NCBI GenBank assembly: GCA_038043285.1
Contig: JBBTCJ010000007.1
Location: forward strand, 22,955-86,954
Reading direction: 5' to 3'
Source of the DNA: JBBTCJ01 sp038043285
GTDB taxonomy: Bacteria > Planctomycetota > Phycisphaerae > UBA1845
DNA length: 64,000 nt
Shown: one piece after another, positions 49,712-58,955 of the stretch
Layout: each line of letters begins with the position of its first letter
How positions within the stretch are numbered: position 1 is the stretch's first letter
The notes under the pieces: generated by a model
The model's input: the letters and a program-made list of their open reading frames with translations, nothing else
Told to the model about the DNA's origin: nothing
Database searches by the model: none
Made by a program: the position numbers and the translations under genes

Positions 49712-50173
49712 TGATCGCTCTCGTGCGTCCGGCGAGCGAGCGCCCTCATCAGGACGATCGCAAGGGCCTTTTTTACGTTCACCCCGCAGGCATCTTCGGT
49801 CGCGGCGCGTCAGCCGCATGGGCGAGCTTGGCGCCGGGGTTTTCCGGCGCGGAAGGCTCTTCGTGGTAAGTCTTGTCCCGCCCACCTCAGGGCCAGTTAG
49901 CGGAACGCACCCAATTATCGCCACGCCAATCGGTCGGGTCAACCTGGGGAGGATGACTCGACGCATTCCGAAACATTTATGCAAGTTTCACTTGATAGTC
50001 GTCGCCGGTGCGTAGCCCGCTGCTTGGTCGTGGACCGGGTCAGCGAGGGAGTCCGCGTCGTTTCCGACGTCGGCAACTGTCGAAAGGCCCCAGGCGAGCA
50101 TGGCTGGCGCTTCGTTGCTGCTGCAATGACCGTGGCCGTTCCGTGGGCTACGATGGATAAGGGGATTTTAAGG
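49712..50173. other. upstream region of the sigma gene
   Basis: This 460-bp stretch carries the sigma promoter and otherwise no supported gene. Confidence 0.5.
49914..49942 (-). promoter_or_regulatory. sigma-70 promoter of the sigma-factor gene
   Basis: Minus strand: TTGACC (49942-49937), 17-nt spacer, GATAAT (49919-49914). Leader length would be about 196 nt. Confidence 0.55.
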
Positions 50174-50333
50174 ATGATCCGCTATTTCCGGTACACGGTA
50201 CTTCTGACCTTCGGAGTTTTGGGTCCACATCGTGCCCGCGCGAGCGTGCGGCGAACTCTCCGACGCCGACCACGACGGTGACGTGGACCTGCACGACTTT
50301 TGCTTGCTGGAGCACGTCTTCGTCGGGCCGTGA
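50174..50333 (+). pseudogene. relic of a secreted dockerin-like EF-hand protein
   Basis: From the ATG at 50174 the frame encodes a signal-peptide-like start (MIRYFRYTVLLTFGVLGPHR). About 60 nt further, a second frame (ending at TGA 50331-50333) reads CGELSDADHDGDVDLHDFCL then LEHVFVGP before the stop, a dockerin-type EF-hand loop typical of exported proteins in these bacteria. The two parts are joined by a frameshift and most of the protein is missing, so this is a deletion remnant. Beside it begins the 37-bp tandem array. Confidence 0.6.
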
Positions 50334-50372
50334 GGGCGCTACTGAGAGAAAAGGCCGGCCGCTCCCTGACGG

Positions 50373-50518
50373 TCGCGGTACGGATCGAAACGGCGACCGC
50401 TCCATCCTGTCGCGGTGCGGATCGAAACGGCGACCGCTCCATTCTGTCGCGGTACGGATCGAAACGGCGACCGCTCCATTCTGTCGCGGCTCTGATCGAA
50501 ACGGCACCGTTGCGTCAC
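50373..50518. repeat. 37-bp tandem repeat array (family B, inverted)
   Basis: Four units spaced exactly 37 bp (starting at 50373, 50410, 50447 and 50484), the last diverged, each TCGCGGTACGGATCGAAACG followed by GCGACCGCTCCATTCTG. The sequence is the reverse complement of the family B core and continues into a CAATCGACAATC-type low-complexity stretch up to about 50600. Confidence 0.85.
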
Positions 50519-50597
50519 AGAGACCGTGCGCATGTCAACAGTAATCGACAATTGGCATTCGGGATTGGGCAATCGACAATCGTGAATCGAGAATCGG

Positions 50598-51263
50598 TCA
50601 GTCGTCGCGGCCGTCGAGGAGCGCGGTGAGGCGGGCGACGGTGAGGTCGGCGAGGCGATCGACGATCAATTCGGCGTGGGGGAAGGCTTCCCGGGGATGA
50701 TACAGGAGCACGGCCACCGACCTGCTGCCGGCGGCGCGAGCGGCTTGGATGCCGACGGGTGCGTCCTCGATCACGATGCAGCGCGAGGGCGGAAGTGCCA
50801 GGCCTTGGCAGCAAAGGGTGAACACCTGGGGATCGGGCTTGCCGCGGGTCACGTCGTCGGCGCTGACGATGACCGGGAAGAGCGCTGGGACGCCCATCGC
50901 GGCCAGGATCATCTCAATGTTTTCGCGCGGACCGGAGGAGCCGAGCGCCAGGCGGAAGCCGGATTGGTGCAAGGACCGCAGGAGTCCGACGGCGCCTTCG
51001 ACGATAGGAGCGTCGACCCGGACGAGGTCGCGGTAAATGGATTCCTTGCGATCGGCCAGGGCGGCAATTCGGACCGGGTCGCGGACGTCGAATAGAAGCG
51101 GGATGATGTCGCGGTTTTGGCGGCCGAAGGTGGCGGCAAACTGAGTTTGCCGCACCACGACGCCCAGCTCGGCTCCGAGGCGTCGCCAGCTTTCGAAGTG
51201 CGGTTTTGCGGAGTCCACCAGAACGCCGTCCATGTCGAAGATCACACCGAAGGGATGGGCCAC
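50598..51263 (-). CDS. HAD-family phosphatase (beta-phosphoglucomutase-like)
   Basis: A 221-residue haloacid-dehalogenase hydrolase with motif I FDMDGVLVDS, a helical cap, LGSSGPRENIEMI, the motif III lysine in DDVTRGKPDPQVF and motif IV EDAPVGIQAARAAG. Such enzymes dephosphorylate sugar phosphates or isomerise beta-phosphoglucose. I chose the GTG at 51263 (with GGAGAT upstream) which gives a standard length; the longer frame to 51476 is not conserved. The gene runs towards the tandem repeat and away from the DUF2723 gene. Confidence 0.82.
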   Translation of the reverse strand: MAHPFGVIFDMDGVLVDSAKPHFESWRRLGAELGVVVRQTQFAATFGRQNRDIIPLLFDVRDPVRIAALADRKESIYRDLVRVDAPIVEGAVGLLRSLHQSGFRLALGSSGPRENIEMILAAMGVPALFPVIVSADDVTRGKPDPQVFTLCCQGLALPPSRCIVIEDAPVGIQAARAAGSRSVAVLLYHPREAFPHAELIVDRLADLTVARLTALLDGRDD

Positions 51264-51468
51264 CGCCTGGAATCTCCGTGTTGCGACCGCCGCGTGCTTC
51301 CGCCGCGTGAGGAGTCTACGATAGGACCGCGAATTATCGAGAGGGATCGACCCGAGGGGGTCGAAGAATGCAGGAATGCGTTTCCTGGATGGGATGCATT
51401 CGCGGGGGCGAGCGTGACTGCTGGCCGGGCCTGACGGAGGAGAGGGAGGGGGGTCGGAAACCGCCGGA

Positions 51469-53004
51469 ATGACCAACGAGGCCAGCCAACGAACGGATCG
51501 CAGCGTCGGACGGAGAGATTCCCCTTGGCCGACGTGGTGCGCGGTGTTCGCCGCGGCAAGCGTGGTTTACGTCGCGACGGCCAACCGCGGCATCCAGTGG
51601 CAGGATTCCGGGCTGCACATTCTCCGGGTGGTGGAGCGTCAACCGGCGAACCCGCTGGGGCTGGCGTTGAGCCATCCGTTGCATCATTGGATGGCGCGGA
51701 TGTTCTTCGGGTCGGGGATGTTCGAGGCGAGCTTCGCGGTGACGCTGGTCAGCGCGATTGCGGGAGCGGCAGCGGCGGCGAACGTGGCGGGCTGCGTACT
51801 CACGCTGACCCGCCGACCGGCGGCCGCGGTATTCGCGGCGGCGAGCCTGGGCGTCGCCCATACCTTCTGGCAACTTTCGACGGTTGCGGAGACGTATACG
51901 GTCACGGCGGCGCTGCTTTCGGCGGAGTGTTGGGCAATCGCGTACTACGCCGTTCGGCGGAGGCCTGCGTACCTGCAACTTGCCCTGTTGTTCAACGGAT
52001 TGGGGGTCGCCAACCACAACCTCGGTTTGCTGACGCTTCCGGTGCTGGCGTGGATGGCGGTGGCGGCGCTGCATGATCGGCGTTGGTCCGCGGGTGACGT
52101 GGCGGTCGTGGTGTGCGGGTGGCTGATCGGCGCATCACTCTACATCGGCATGGCGCTGGCGGAGTGGGTGCGAACGGGCGACCTTGGTGGAACGCTGCAC
52201 TCGGCACTTTTTGGTCATGCTTTTCGCGATGCGGTTCTGAACGTGAGCCTACCGTGGCGGTCGATCGGAAAGATGTTGGCGTTCGTGGTGCTGTGCTTTC
52301 CGAACCTGCTCCTGCCGGCGGCGGGCACCGGGCTGAGGGAAATCGCATCGCGACGAACGCCGCGAAGCCTGGCTCTGTACTTGTTCTGGGCGCTGGCGAT
52401 CCACGGCGCCTTCGTGGTGCGCTACACCGTCCTGGATCAGCACATATTTGCATTGCCGTCGTACGTGCTGCTTTGCATCGCCGGCGGAGTGGGGATGTCG
52501 AGGTGGACGGCGGGGGGAAGCCCGCGGACTCGGCACCGCCTGGCGACAGCCTCGGTCGTGCTCCTTCTTGGTACTGTCTTGCTGTACGCGATCGCGCCGG
52601 CACTGGCGCGGCGCGCGAAGGTGCTCGCGGGCGTGGAGCGACACCGGCCCTATCGCGACGACTACGTGTACCTTTTCTCGCCCTGGGGAGTTGCCGACGA
52701 TTCCGCGGAGCGGATGAGCCGAGAGGCCGTGGAACTCGCGAAACCCGACGGCGTCATTTTCGTCGAGGACAGTATGGCTGCGCCGGCAGTGGGTTATGGG
52801 TTATGGCGGAGCAGATGGACGGAAATCAAGTCCATTTCGCCGCCGACCGATGGGGCGCTGGCCGCAGCGGCGGCATCGGTTCGACCGCTCGTCTGGGTTC
52901 CCGCCAACACCACTCAACCCCCGAAGAGTCCGCCGATGGGCCGGTGGCAGCGTGTCGGTGACCTGTATCGGCTGGAGCGGGACACGTCACCCCAACGTCC
53001 GTGA
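51469..53004 (+). CDS. DUF2723-family membrane protein (glycosyltransferase-like)
   Basis: A 511-residue polytopic membrane protein with about ten helices, an N-terminal Asp motif (GIQWQDSGLHILRVVE) and early HPLHHW, as in DUF2723 proteins, relatives of dolichol/polyprenyl-phosphate-sugar dependent glycosyltransferases. It ends in a soluble C-terminal region. It may decorate proteins or lipids, and is convergent with the polysaccharide operon. Substrate not known. Confidence 0.78.
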   Translation: MTNEASQRTDRSVGRRDSPWPTWCAVFAAASVVYVATANRGIQWQDSGLHILRVVERQPANPLGLALSHPLHHWMARMFFGSGMFEASFAVTLVSAIAGAAAAANVAGCVLTLTRRPAAAVFAAASLGVAHTFWQLSTVAETYTVTAALLSAECWAIAYYAVRRRPAYLQLALLFNGLGVANHNLGLLTLPVLAWMAVAALHDRRWSAGDVAVVVCGWLIGASLYIGMALAEWVRTGDLGGTLHSALFGHAFRDAVLNVSLPWRSIGKMLAFVVLCFPNLLLPAAGTGLREIASRRTPRSLALYLFWALAIHGAFVVRYTVLDQHIFALPSYVLLCIAGGVGMSRWTAGGSPRTRHRLATASVVLLLGTVLLYAIAPALARRAKVLAGVERHRPYRDDYVYLFSPWGVADDSAERMSREAVELAKPDGVIFVEDSMAAPAVGYGLWRSRWTEIKSISPPTDGALAAAAASVRPLVWVPANTTQPPKSPPMGRWQRVGDLYRLERDTSPQRP

Positions 53005-53014
53005 AGCCGGGTGA

Positions 53015-54187
53015 TCAGACCTTGTCCGGGTCACCGCGCGGGTCGTCCACGCAGACCATGCCCATGCGCACGACGATGGCGATCAATCCCAGGACGAACA
53101 GCGAGTACATCGGGATTAGGTAGCGAATCCGTATGAAAATGGCGGAGCATCCCAGCAGGGCGAAGATCGCCGCCAGGGCGTAGCTGGTGCGCACGACGCG
53201 TCGCACGGGCCAACCGCGATCGATCAACTGGTCGTAGAAATGACTCCGATCGCCCATCATCAACGGCTTCTGATGGCGCCAGCGGCGAACGAGCGTCAGG
53301 ACCATGTCGGCGATGGGCAGACCGAAGACCATCATGGAACCCAGAATCCAGCGCAGCCCGTGTGAACTGGTGAAGGAGATCAACATGACCGCGGCGTTGA
53401 GGCCCAGCAACATGGACCCGGCGTCGCCCATGAAAATCTTCGCGGGGTTGCGGTTGTAGGGGAGGAATCCCAAGGCCGCGCCCATGATGGCCAACGACTC
53501 CACGACGCGGTGGGTATCGAGTGGAAGCCAGTCGCCATAGACGTGCATGTGGGCGGCGAGCACCAGAAACCCGGCGGCGATGATCGCCAGGACGCCGGAG
53601 CACAGGCCGTCCATTCCGTCGATAAGGTTGGTGGCGTTGATGGCCCCCAGCACGATGAGAATCGTCACGGGCGCCGAATAGGCGATGGTCCACCACATCG
53701 ACAGGTCCAACGAATGCACGCCGACGGACTGAAGCAGGTTGGTGAAGACATGGCGTCCGACGCCGAACAGCATGAGCGCCACGGCGATCAACGTGCCGCC
53801 GATCAGCTTAAAACGCGGGGACGCCAGGCGCAGATCATCGAACAAACCCAGCGCGGTGACGGCGAATCCGCCGAGGAGGACGCCGGTAAGCCGCAGCGGA
53901 TAATACGTCGGACGCCCGGTCGGGTACCCCTGCGGATCGTGCGGTTGGAACAAGGCCATGGCCACGAGAATGCCCGTTGCCCAACCGAGAAAAATGGCCA
54001 CGCCGCCGAGGTAGGGGATCGGTTGATGATGCGGTTTGAGCCAGTCGTCGGGTCGATCGACAACGTTGAATCGAAGCGCCAGCCGGCGGCACAGTGGCGT
54101 GGCGAGTGCGGAGGCGGTCAGGGCGCAGGCCATCACCGGCCAATAGGCGCGGGCGAGGTCGGCGACGGTCGCGTATCTGGGCCACAC
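53015..54187 (-). CDS. undecaprenyl-phosphate sugar-phosphate transferase (WecA/TagO-like)
   Basis: A 390-residue membrane enzyme of the MraY/WecA superfamily, which starts lipid-linked glycan synthesis by transferring a sugar-1-phosphate to undecaprenyl phosphate. Motifs: RPDDWLKPHHQPIPYLGG, DDLRLASPRFKL, INATNLIDGMDGLC, KIFMGDAGSMLLGL and the HAHMDH-like DRSHFYDQ. I prefer the GTG at 54187 (GAGAT upstream), just after the stop of the deacetylase, since the frame beyond overlaps it. Last gene of the polysaccharide operon. Confidence 0.88.
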   Translation of the reverse strand: MWPRYATVADLARAYWPVMACALTASALATPLCRRLALRFNVVDRPDDWLKPHHQPIPYLGGVAIFLGWATGILVAMALFQPHDPQGYPTGRPTYYPLRLTGVLLGGFAVTALGLFDDLRLASPRFKLIGGTLIAVALMLFGVGRHVFTNLLQSVGVHSLDLSMWWTIAYSAPVTILIVLGAINATNLIDGMDGLCSGVLAIIAAGFLVLAAHMHVYGDWLPLDTHRVVESLAIMGAALGFLPYNRNPAKIFMGDAGSMLLGLNAAVMLISFTSSHGLRWILGSMMVFGLPIADMVLTLVRRWRHQKPLMMGDRSHFYDQLIDRGWPVRRVVRTSYALAAIFALLGCSAIFIRIRYLIPMYSLFVLGLIAIVVRMGMVCVDDPRGDPDKV

Positions 54188-54209
54188 GGAAGTATCTCGC
54201 CCTCGCCGG

Positions 54210-55211
54210 TCAGGGTGACGAACTCCGCGAAAGGCTTGGGGACGTTCCCACCGCCACGGCTTCAGTTTCTTTGGTTGAGGATTCGCTGGATCGGAGACGG
54301 TCGCGATCCCCTCCGGAGGTGATCCAATCGACTGAGGTGGTCGAGGGAGTGTGGCTGAACAACGGCAACCGCTTGGGATCGACAAGCATCTGGGCGACGG
54401 GGCCGAAGCGGAACTCCGCGAGGAGCCGGGAGATTTTTCGGGCGGCGCCCGGGCGGCCCAGGCCCTGATGCAGGCGCATGCGCAGCGGGATCGGAACCTC
54501 CAACTCGGCCAGCTCCCGCGTGGCGAATTCGTAGGGGTGAACGTACATGACGGCCGCGTGCCCCTGGTGATTGAGTTGCCGCACGCCGGCGCGAAGGAGC
54601 GTGCTCGGAAAGAGTCGAACGTAGCCTCCACCCCCGACGGGTATTCGACGCCCGAACACCCGCCACGACGCGACGGGCAGTTCGACGATTTCTCCGCCGC
54701 CCGGAGCGCGGAGTCGATGCGGATACCACGGGGAACCCTTGATTCCGTAACGTGTCATGGGGATCGGGAAGATCGACGAGTCGTATCGGAATCCGCAATC
54801 GACGAGGACGTCCAAGGCCCAGAGCGTCTGACGCACGATCGAAAAGGCCGGGGCGCGATAGCCCACGATTGGTTTGCCGACCGTGTCCTCCAGGAGTCTC
54901 TTGGACCGTTCGAGGTCGTCGCGGAACTGAGCCGGGGAAAGCGTGGTCAACAACCGATGCCCGTACCCGTGACTCTGCACTTCGTGCCCGGCGCGGTCGA
55001 TCTCACGGATCAGCGAAGGGGCCTTCTCGGCGGCCAAGCCGAGCACGAAGAACGTCGCCCGCACGTCGCAGGAAGCCAACAGCGCTAGAACACGATGCGT
55101 GTTGCGGATGAAGCGATCGGTCAGGGGCAGGTTCACGTCGTAGACGGATTGAATCCAGTCCTCAACGTCAACGGTGAAGGCATTGAATGGTCGGCCGTCG
55201 GTCGGGGTCAT
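54210..55211 (-). CDS. polysaccharide deacetylase (XrtA-associated type)
   Basis: A 333-residue NodB-homology deacetylase. It begins NAFTVDVEDWIQS, matching XrtA/PEP-CTERM-associated deacetylases, then ATFFVLGLAAEKAP, HEVQSHGYGHRLL (metal His), GYRAPAFSI and VMYVHPYEF. Such enzymes remove N-acetyl groups from exopolysaccharides in the periplasm. It overlaps the preceding gene's stop by 4 bp. The ATG has GGGAG upstream. A distant exosortase at 37.9 kb is consistent with the type, but they are not adjacent. Confidence 0.88.
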   Translation of the reverse strand: MTPTDGRPFNAFTVDVEDWIQSVYDVNLPLTDRFIRNTHRVLALLASCDVRATFFVLGLAAEKAPSLIREIDRAGHEVQSHGYGHRLLTTLSPAQFRDDLERSKRLLEDTVGKPIVGYRAPAFSIVRQTLWALDVLVDCGFRYDSSIFPIPMTRYGIKGSPWYPHRLRAPGGGEIVELPVASWRVFGRRIPVGGGGYVRLFPSTLLRAGVRQLNHQGHAAVMYVHPYEFATRELAELEVPIPLRMRLHQGLGRPGAARKISRLLAEFRFGPVAQMLVDPKRLPLFSHTPSTTSVDWITSGGDRDRLRSSESSTKETEAVAVGTSPSLSRSSSP

Positions 55212-56257
55212 CGACTGCTCCCGGCGGCACTTCGCGGGGCGGCAACGTTTGCCTTGGCGGCGGCGTCCGACGCGATGTCCGTGCGAGGTGATACGTTTTT
55301 CAAGGCCTCCATGCCGCCGTCGCGACGAAGCCATTGGACGAACTTTTCCAACCCGGTTTTCAAGTCGGTTCGCGGATGGAACCCCAATTCCGCCTGCGCA
55401 CGAGTCAGGTCGGCGAAGGTGCGATCCACGTCCCCGGGTTGGCGCGGCTGAGGGTCGATGACCGCACATTTGCCAAGTGCGGATTCCAACGATGCAATGA
55501 GGTCACGAACGGAGATCGGGTTGGAACCGCCGAGGTTGTAGATGTGGTACCCCGCGCACCAATCCATGGATCGAAGGATGCCGTCCACGATATCGTCCAC
55601 ATCGGTGAAGTCGCGGGACATCGAGCCGTCGCCGAAAACGGGGATCGGTTCGCCCGCGTCGATGAGCCGGGCGAATTTGTGGATGGCGAGGTCCGGGCGC
55701 TGCCGCGGGCCGTACACCGTGAAAAACCGCAGGCATGTTAGGTCCATACGGTGAAGATGGTGGTAGGTATGACATAGCAACTCGCCGGCGCGTTTGGTGG
55801 CGGCGTAGGGCGAGATGGGGGCGTCGGCGGGGTCGTCCTCGCTGAAGGGAACCTTGGAGGCGTTGCCGTAGACGCTGGAGCTGCTTCCGAAGATGAACTT
55901 GCAGCCGGGGATGCGGGCGACCTCCTCCAGGAGGGTAAGGGTGCCGCGGACGTTGACGTCGTGGTAGAGCATCGGTTGTTCGATGGACGGGCGGACACCG
56001 GCACGGGCGGCCAGGTGCACGACGATCTGAGCTCTGGGCAATGCCTTGCGGACCGCGTCCGCATCGCGAATGTCGGCGGTGACGAGCGAGAACCGGGGGT
56101 GCTCGTTGAGGGCGGCGACGTTCAGCAGTTTTCGCCGCGGGTCGTAGAACTCGTCGAAGTTGTCCAAGGCGACGACATCGTGGCCGCGCGCAATCAAGGC
56201 TTCGCAGAGGTGCGAACCGATGAACCCCGCCCCGCCGGTCACCAGGATTCTGCTCAT
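55208..56257 (-). CDS. nucleotide-sugar epimerase (UDP-glucuronate 4-epimerase-like)
   Basis: A 349-residue extended SDR with RILVTGGAGFIGSHL, FGSSSSVYG, catalytic SPYAATKRAGE and YGPRQRPDLAIHKFA. The pattern fits UDP-glucuronate 4-epimerases and the upstream gene makes UDP-glucuronate, so UDP-galacturonate formation is likely but not shown. Neighbours are 23 bp apart upstream and overlapping downstream. Confidence 0.88.
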   Translation of the reverse strand: MSRILVTGGAGFIGSHLCEALIARGHDVVALDNFDEFYDPRRKLLNVAALNEHPRFSLVTADIRDADAVRKALPRAQIVVHLAARAGVRPSIEQPMLYHDVNVRGTLTLLEEVARIPGCKFIFGSSSSVYGNASKVPFSEDDPADAPISPYAATKRAGELLCHTYHHLHRMDLTCLRFFTVYGPRQRPDLAIHKFARLIDAGEPIPVFGDGSMSRDFTDVDDIVDGILRSMDWCAGYHIYNLGGSNPISVRDLIASLESALGKCAVIDPQPRQPGDVDRTFADLTRAQAELGFHPRTDLKTGLEKFVQWLRRDGGMEALKNVSPRTDIASDAAAKANVAAPRSAAGSSR

Positions 56258-56280
56258 GGCCGCCCCTCGCGCTGAACCGG

Positions 56281-57597
56281 CTACCGGGGTCGAACGACCG
56301 GCCGACCCACGCAGTGATACTCGAAGCCCAACCGCGCCAGCGACTTCGGATCGAACAGGTTACGCCCGTCGAAGATGACCCGCTGCCGGAGCTTCGACGA
56401 GATCAGCTCGAAATCCGGGGTGCGGAACTGGGGCCAATCGGTGAAGATGACCAGCGCGTCCGCGCCGCCGAGGGCCTCGTAGGCATCCTCGACCATTCTC
56501 ACGTTGGCGCCCAATTCGCCGGCGGCGTTGGGCATGGCCTCGGGATCGTAGGCCCGGACGGCGATCCCGCGATCGACGAACATCTTGACGGCGGCGATCG
56601 CCGGCGACTCACGTACGTCGTCGGTCCAGGCCTTGAAGGCCAGACCCCAGACCGCCAGCGTCGTCTTCGAAGCTGCCGCCTCGAAACGGGCGATGACCCG
56701 CTCGGCAAAGTGTTGCCGCTGCCGCGCGTTGACCTCCTGCACGGCGTTCACGATGTTGAGGTTTTGCCCCGCCGACTTTCCCAGACAGACCAGGGCACTG
56801 ACGTCCTTGGGAAAACAGGATCCGCCGTAGCCCACGCCGGCGTAGAGGAAGGCGCTGCCGATGCGGGAGTCGGAGCCTACGCCTCGGCGCACGGCCTCGA
56901 CGTCGGCGCCGACTTTTTCGCACAGGCAGGCGATCTCGTTGATGAATGAAATGCGCGTCGCGAGCATGGCGTTGGCGGCGTACTTGGTCATCTCCGCGCT
57001 GGCTGGATCCATGACCATGATTCGCTCGTCGCGGCGCATGAAGGGGGCGTACAGTTCACGCATAATTTCCGCGGCCGCCGGGTTGACGGTTCCAATGACC
57101 ACTCGGTCGGGGCGCATGAAATCCTCGATGGCGGCGCCCTCCTTGAGGAACTCGGGATTGCTGACGTAGTCGAAGGGGTGTTCGGTGCGGGCCTTGAGCG
57201 CCTCGGTCACCTTCATGTGCGTACCGACGGGGACGGTGCTTTTCATCACCACCACGCGGTAACCATCCATGCACTTGCCGACGGTGTCGGCCACGTTGAG
57301 GATGGCGCTGAGGTCGGCTGAGCCATCGCCGCCCTGCGGCGTGCCGACGGCGATGAAGATCAACCGACCGTGTTTGACGCCGGCGGCGAGGTCGGTGGTG
57401 AAGGCGATTCGCCCGGCCTTCTGGCAGCGCTGCACGATCTCCGCGAGTCCCGGCTCGAAGATCGGGATTTCTCCCTGGGTCAGGCGTTGGACCTTCTTTT
57501 CGTCGCAATCCACGCACAGCACGCGATGGCCGCTGTCCGCGAAGCACGCTCCGGCGACGAGTCCGACATATCCGGTTCCCACGACGGAAATGTTCAT
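56281..57597 (-). CDS. ugd: UDP-glucose 6-dehydrogenase
   Basis: A 438-residue UDP-sugar dehydrogenase: NAD motif ISVVGTGYVGLVAGACFAD, VGTPQGGDGSADL, KSTVPVGT, FLKEGAAIEDFMRPDR, the catalytic Cys in GGSCFPKDVSAL and AFKAWTDDVRESPA. It oxidises UDP-glucose to UDP-glucuronate. ATGA overlap with the WecB gene. Confidence 0.93.
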   Translation of the reverse strand: MNISVVGTGYVGLVAGACFADSGHRVLCVDCDEKKVQRLTQGEIPIFEPGLAEIVQRCQKAGRIAFTTDLAAGVKHGRLIFIAVGTPQGGDGSADLSAILNVADTVGKCMDGYRVVVMKSTVPVGTHMKVTEALKARTEHPFDYVSNPEFLKEGAAIEDFMRPDRVVIGTVNPAAAEIMRELYAPFMRRDERIMVMDPASAEMTKYAANAMLATRISFINEIACLCEKVGADVEAVRRGVGSDSRIGSAFLYAGVGYGGSCFPKDVSALVCLGKSAGQNLNIVNAVQEVNARQRQHFAERVIARFEAAASKTTLAVWGLAFKAWTDDVRESPAIAAVKMFVDRGIAVRAYDPEAMPNAAGELGANVRMVEDAYEALGGADALVIFTDWPQFRTPDFELISSKLRQRVIFDGRNLFDPKSLARLGFEYHCVGRPVVRPR

Positions 57598-58685
57598 GAT
57601 TCTGCTCCGGTTAGCACCGCCGCGATCCGTTCGGCCGCTCGTCCGTCCCAAAGCGCCGGGGCCCGCCCCTTGGGCGGGTTCGCGCGCACGTCGCGGTAGG
57701 CCAGCGCGATCGCCTCACAGGATCCTGCGACCAGGCGATTGGTCCCCTCGTGCAGCGTGATGGGGCGCTCGGTGTTGGCCCGTAGCGTCAGGCAGGGCAC
57801 GCCGAGGATCGTCGTCTCCTCCTGAATGCCGCCGGAGTCGGTGAACACGACCGCGGCGTGCGACATCAGGTTCAAGAAATCCAGATAACCCAGGGGTTCG
57901 ATGAGGCGCAACGCCGGGTGCGACCGGAGCCGCTCGGCGAAACCCATGGATTCGATGTTCTTCCGCGATCGCGGATGTACGGGAAACACCACGGTCATGT
58001 CGCGGCTGATGGTCTCCAAGGCCCGAAGGATTTCGGAAAAAACTCCTGCATCATCTACGTTACCGGGGCGGTGAAGGGTCACAACGACGTAGCCGCCCGG
58101 TTGCAGCTCCAGCGTCGCCAGGACGTTGGAGCGTTGCGCCTGCTCGCGGCTACGGAGCAGCGTGTCGATCATCACGTTTCCGACGAGGTGGACCTTTTTG
58201 GCGTCGATGCCTTCGTGCCGCAGGTTGTCCACGCCCGAAGGTTCGGTCACGAACAGCAGGTCGCTGATGGCGTCGGTGAGCACGCGGTTGATTTCCTCGG
58301 GCATGGATCGGTCGAAGCTGCGCAGGCCGGCCTCCACGTGGGCGACCCTGATGCCGAGCTTAACGGCCACGAGGGCGCAGGCGAGGGTGCTGTTAACGTC
58401 GCCGACGACGACCACCCAGTCGGGCTGGTGTTCCAGACAGACGGGTTCGAAGCGTTTCATGATCTCCGCGGTCTGGACCGCCTGCGAACCGCTGCCGACC
58501 TCCAAGTTGACGTCGGGTTCGGGGATGTGCAGGTCGCGGAAAAACAGCTTGCTCATCCGCTCGTCGTAATGCTGCCCGGTGTGTACGAGCAGGGTGGCCA
58601 CGCCCTTCGCCCGGCGCAGAGCCGAGACCAGCGGAGCGATCTTCATGAAGTTGGGTCTGGCGCCGCAGACGCAGAGAATCTTCAT
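57594..58685 (-). CDS. wecB: UDP-N-acetylglucosamine 2-epimerase
   Basis: A 363-residue non-hydrolysing epimerase converting UDP-GlcNAc to UDP-ManNAc. It has CGARPNFMKIAPL, HTGQHYDERMSKLFF, VGDVNSTLACAL, HVEAGLRSFDRSMPEEINR, TLHRPGNVDD and DSGGIQEETTILGVPCLTLRANTERP in part. ATG 58685 preferred over GTG 58688. It is the first gene of the five-gene polysaccharide operon. Confidence 0.93.
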   Translation of the reverse strand: MKILCVCGARPNFMKIAPLVSALRRAKGVATLLVHTGQHYDERMSKLFFRDLHIPEPDVNLEVGSGSQAVQTAEIMKRFEPVCLEHQPDWVVVVGDVNSTLACALVAVKLGIRVAHVEAGLRSFDRSMPEEINRVLTDAISDLLFVTEPSGVDNLRHEGIDAKKVHLVGNVMIDTLLRSREQAQRSNVLATLELQPGGYVVVTLHRPGNVDDAGVFSEILRALETISRDMTVVFPVHPRSRKNIESMGFAERLRSHPALRLIEPLGYLDFLNLMSHAAVVFTDSGGIQEETTILGVPCLTLRANTERPITLHEGTNRLVAGSCEAIALAYRDVRANPPKGRAPALWDGRAAERIAAVLTGAES

Positions 58686-58845
58686 CACCCACCGCCGCTT
58701 CCACGACCGATAACCATCCGCGCAACGCCGGCGCGGACCGTACGCTGTATTATCGACCCCTCGCGGGAAGTTCTCCAGATAGGTGCGGACGCCGGCCCCA
58801 GGGGCGTTGAGGCGAGTTCGACCGAGCTATGGCGGGTCTCGTTCT

Positions 58846-58877
58846 CTTGCAGCTTCGCCCTTCATGGGCGGCGCGTT
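58846..58877. repeat. dispersed hairpin repeat, family A copy 3
   Basis: CTTGCAGCTTCGCCCTTC with ATGGGCGGCGCGTT, closely like 43022-43053. The rest of the 270-bp gap 58686-58955 holds nothing identifiable. Confidence 0.75.
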
Positions 58878-58955
58878 TTCCCGGCCTCGAAACTGAGCGC
58901 CGTGGACAAGCCGCGACGGTACTCCCGCGACGCCACGCCCGTGTGGAGCGGTGTT

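Noticed and set aside
50373..50518. CRISPR array
   Set aside because: Units are contiguous 37-bp copies with no unique spacers, and no cas genes are present.
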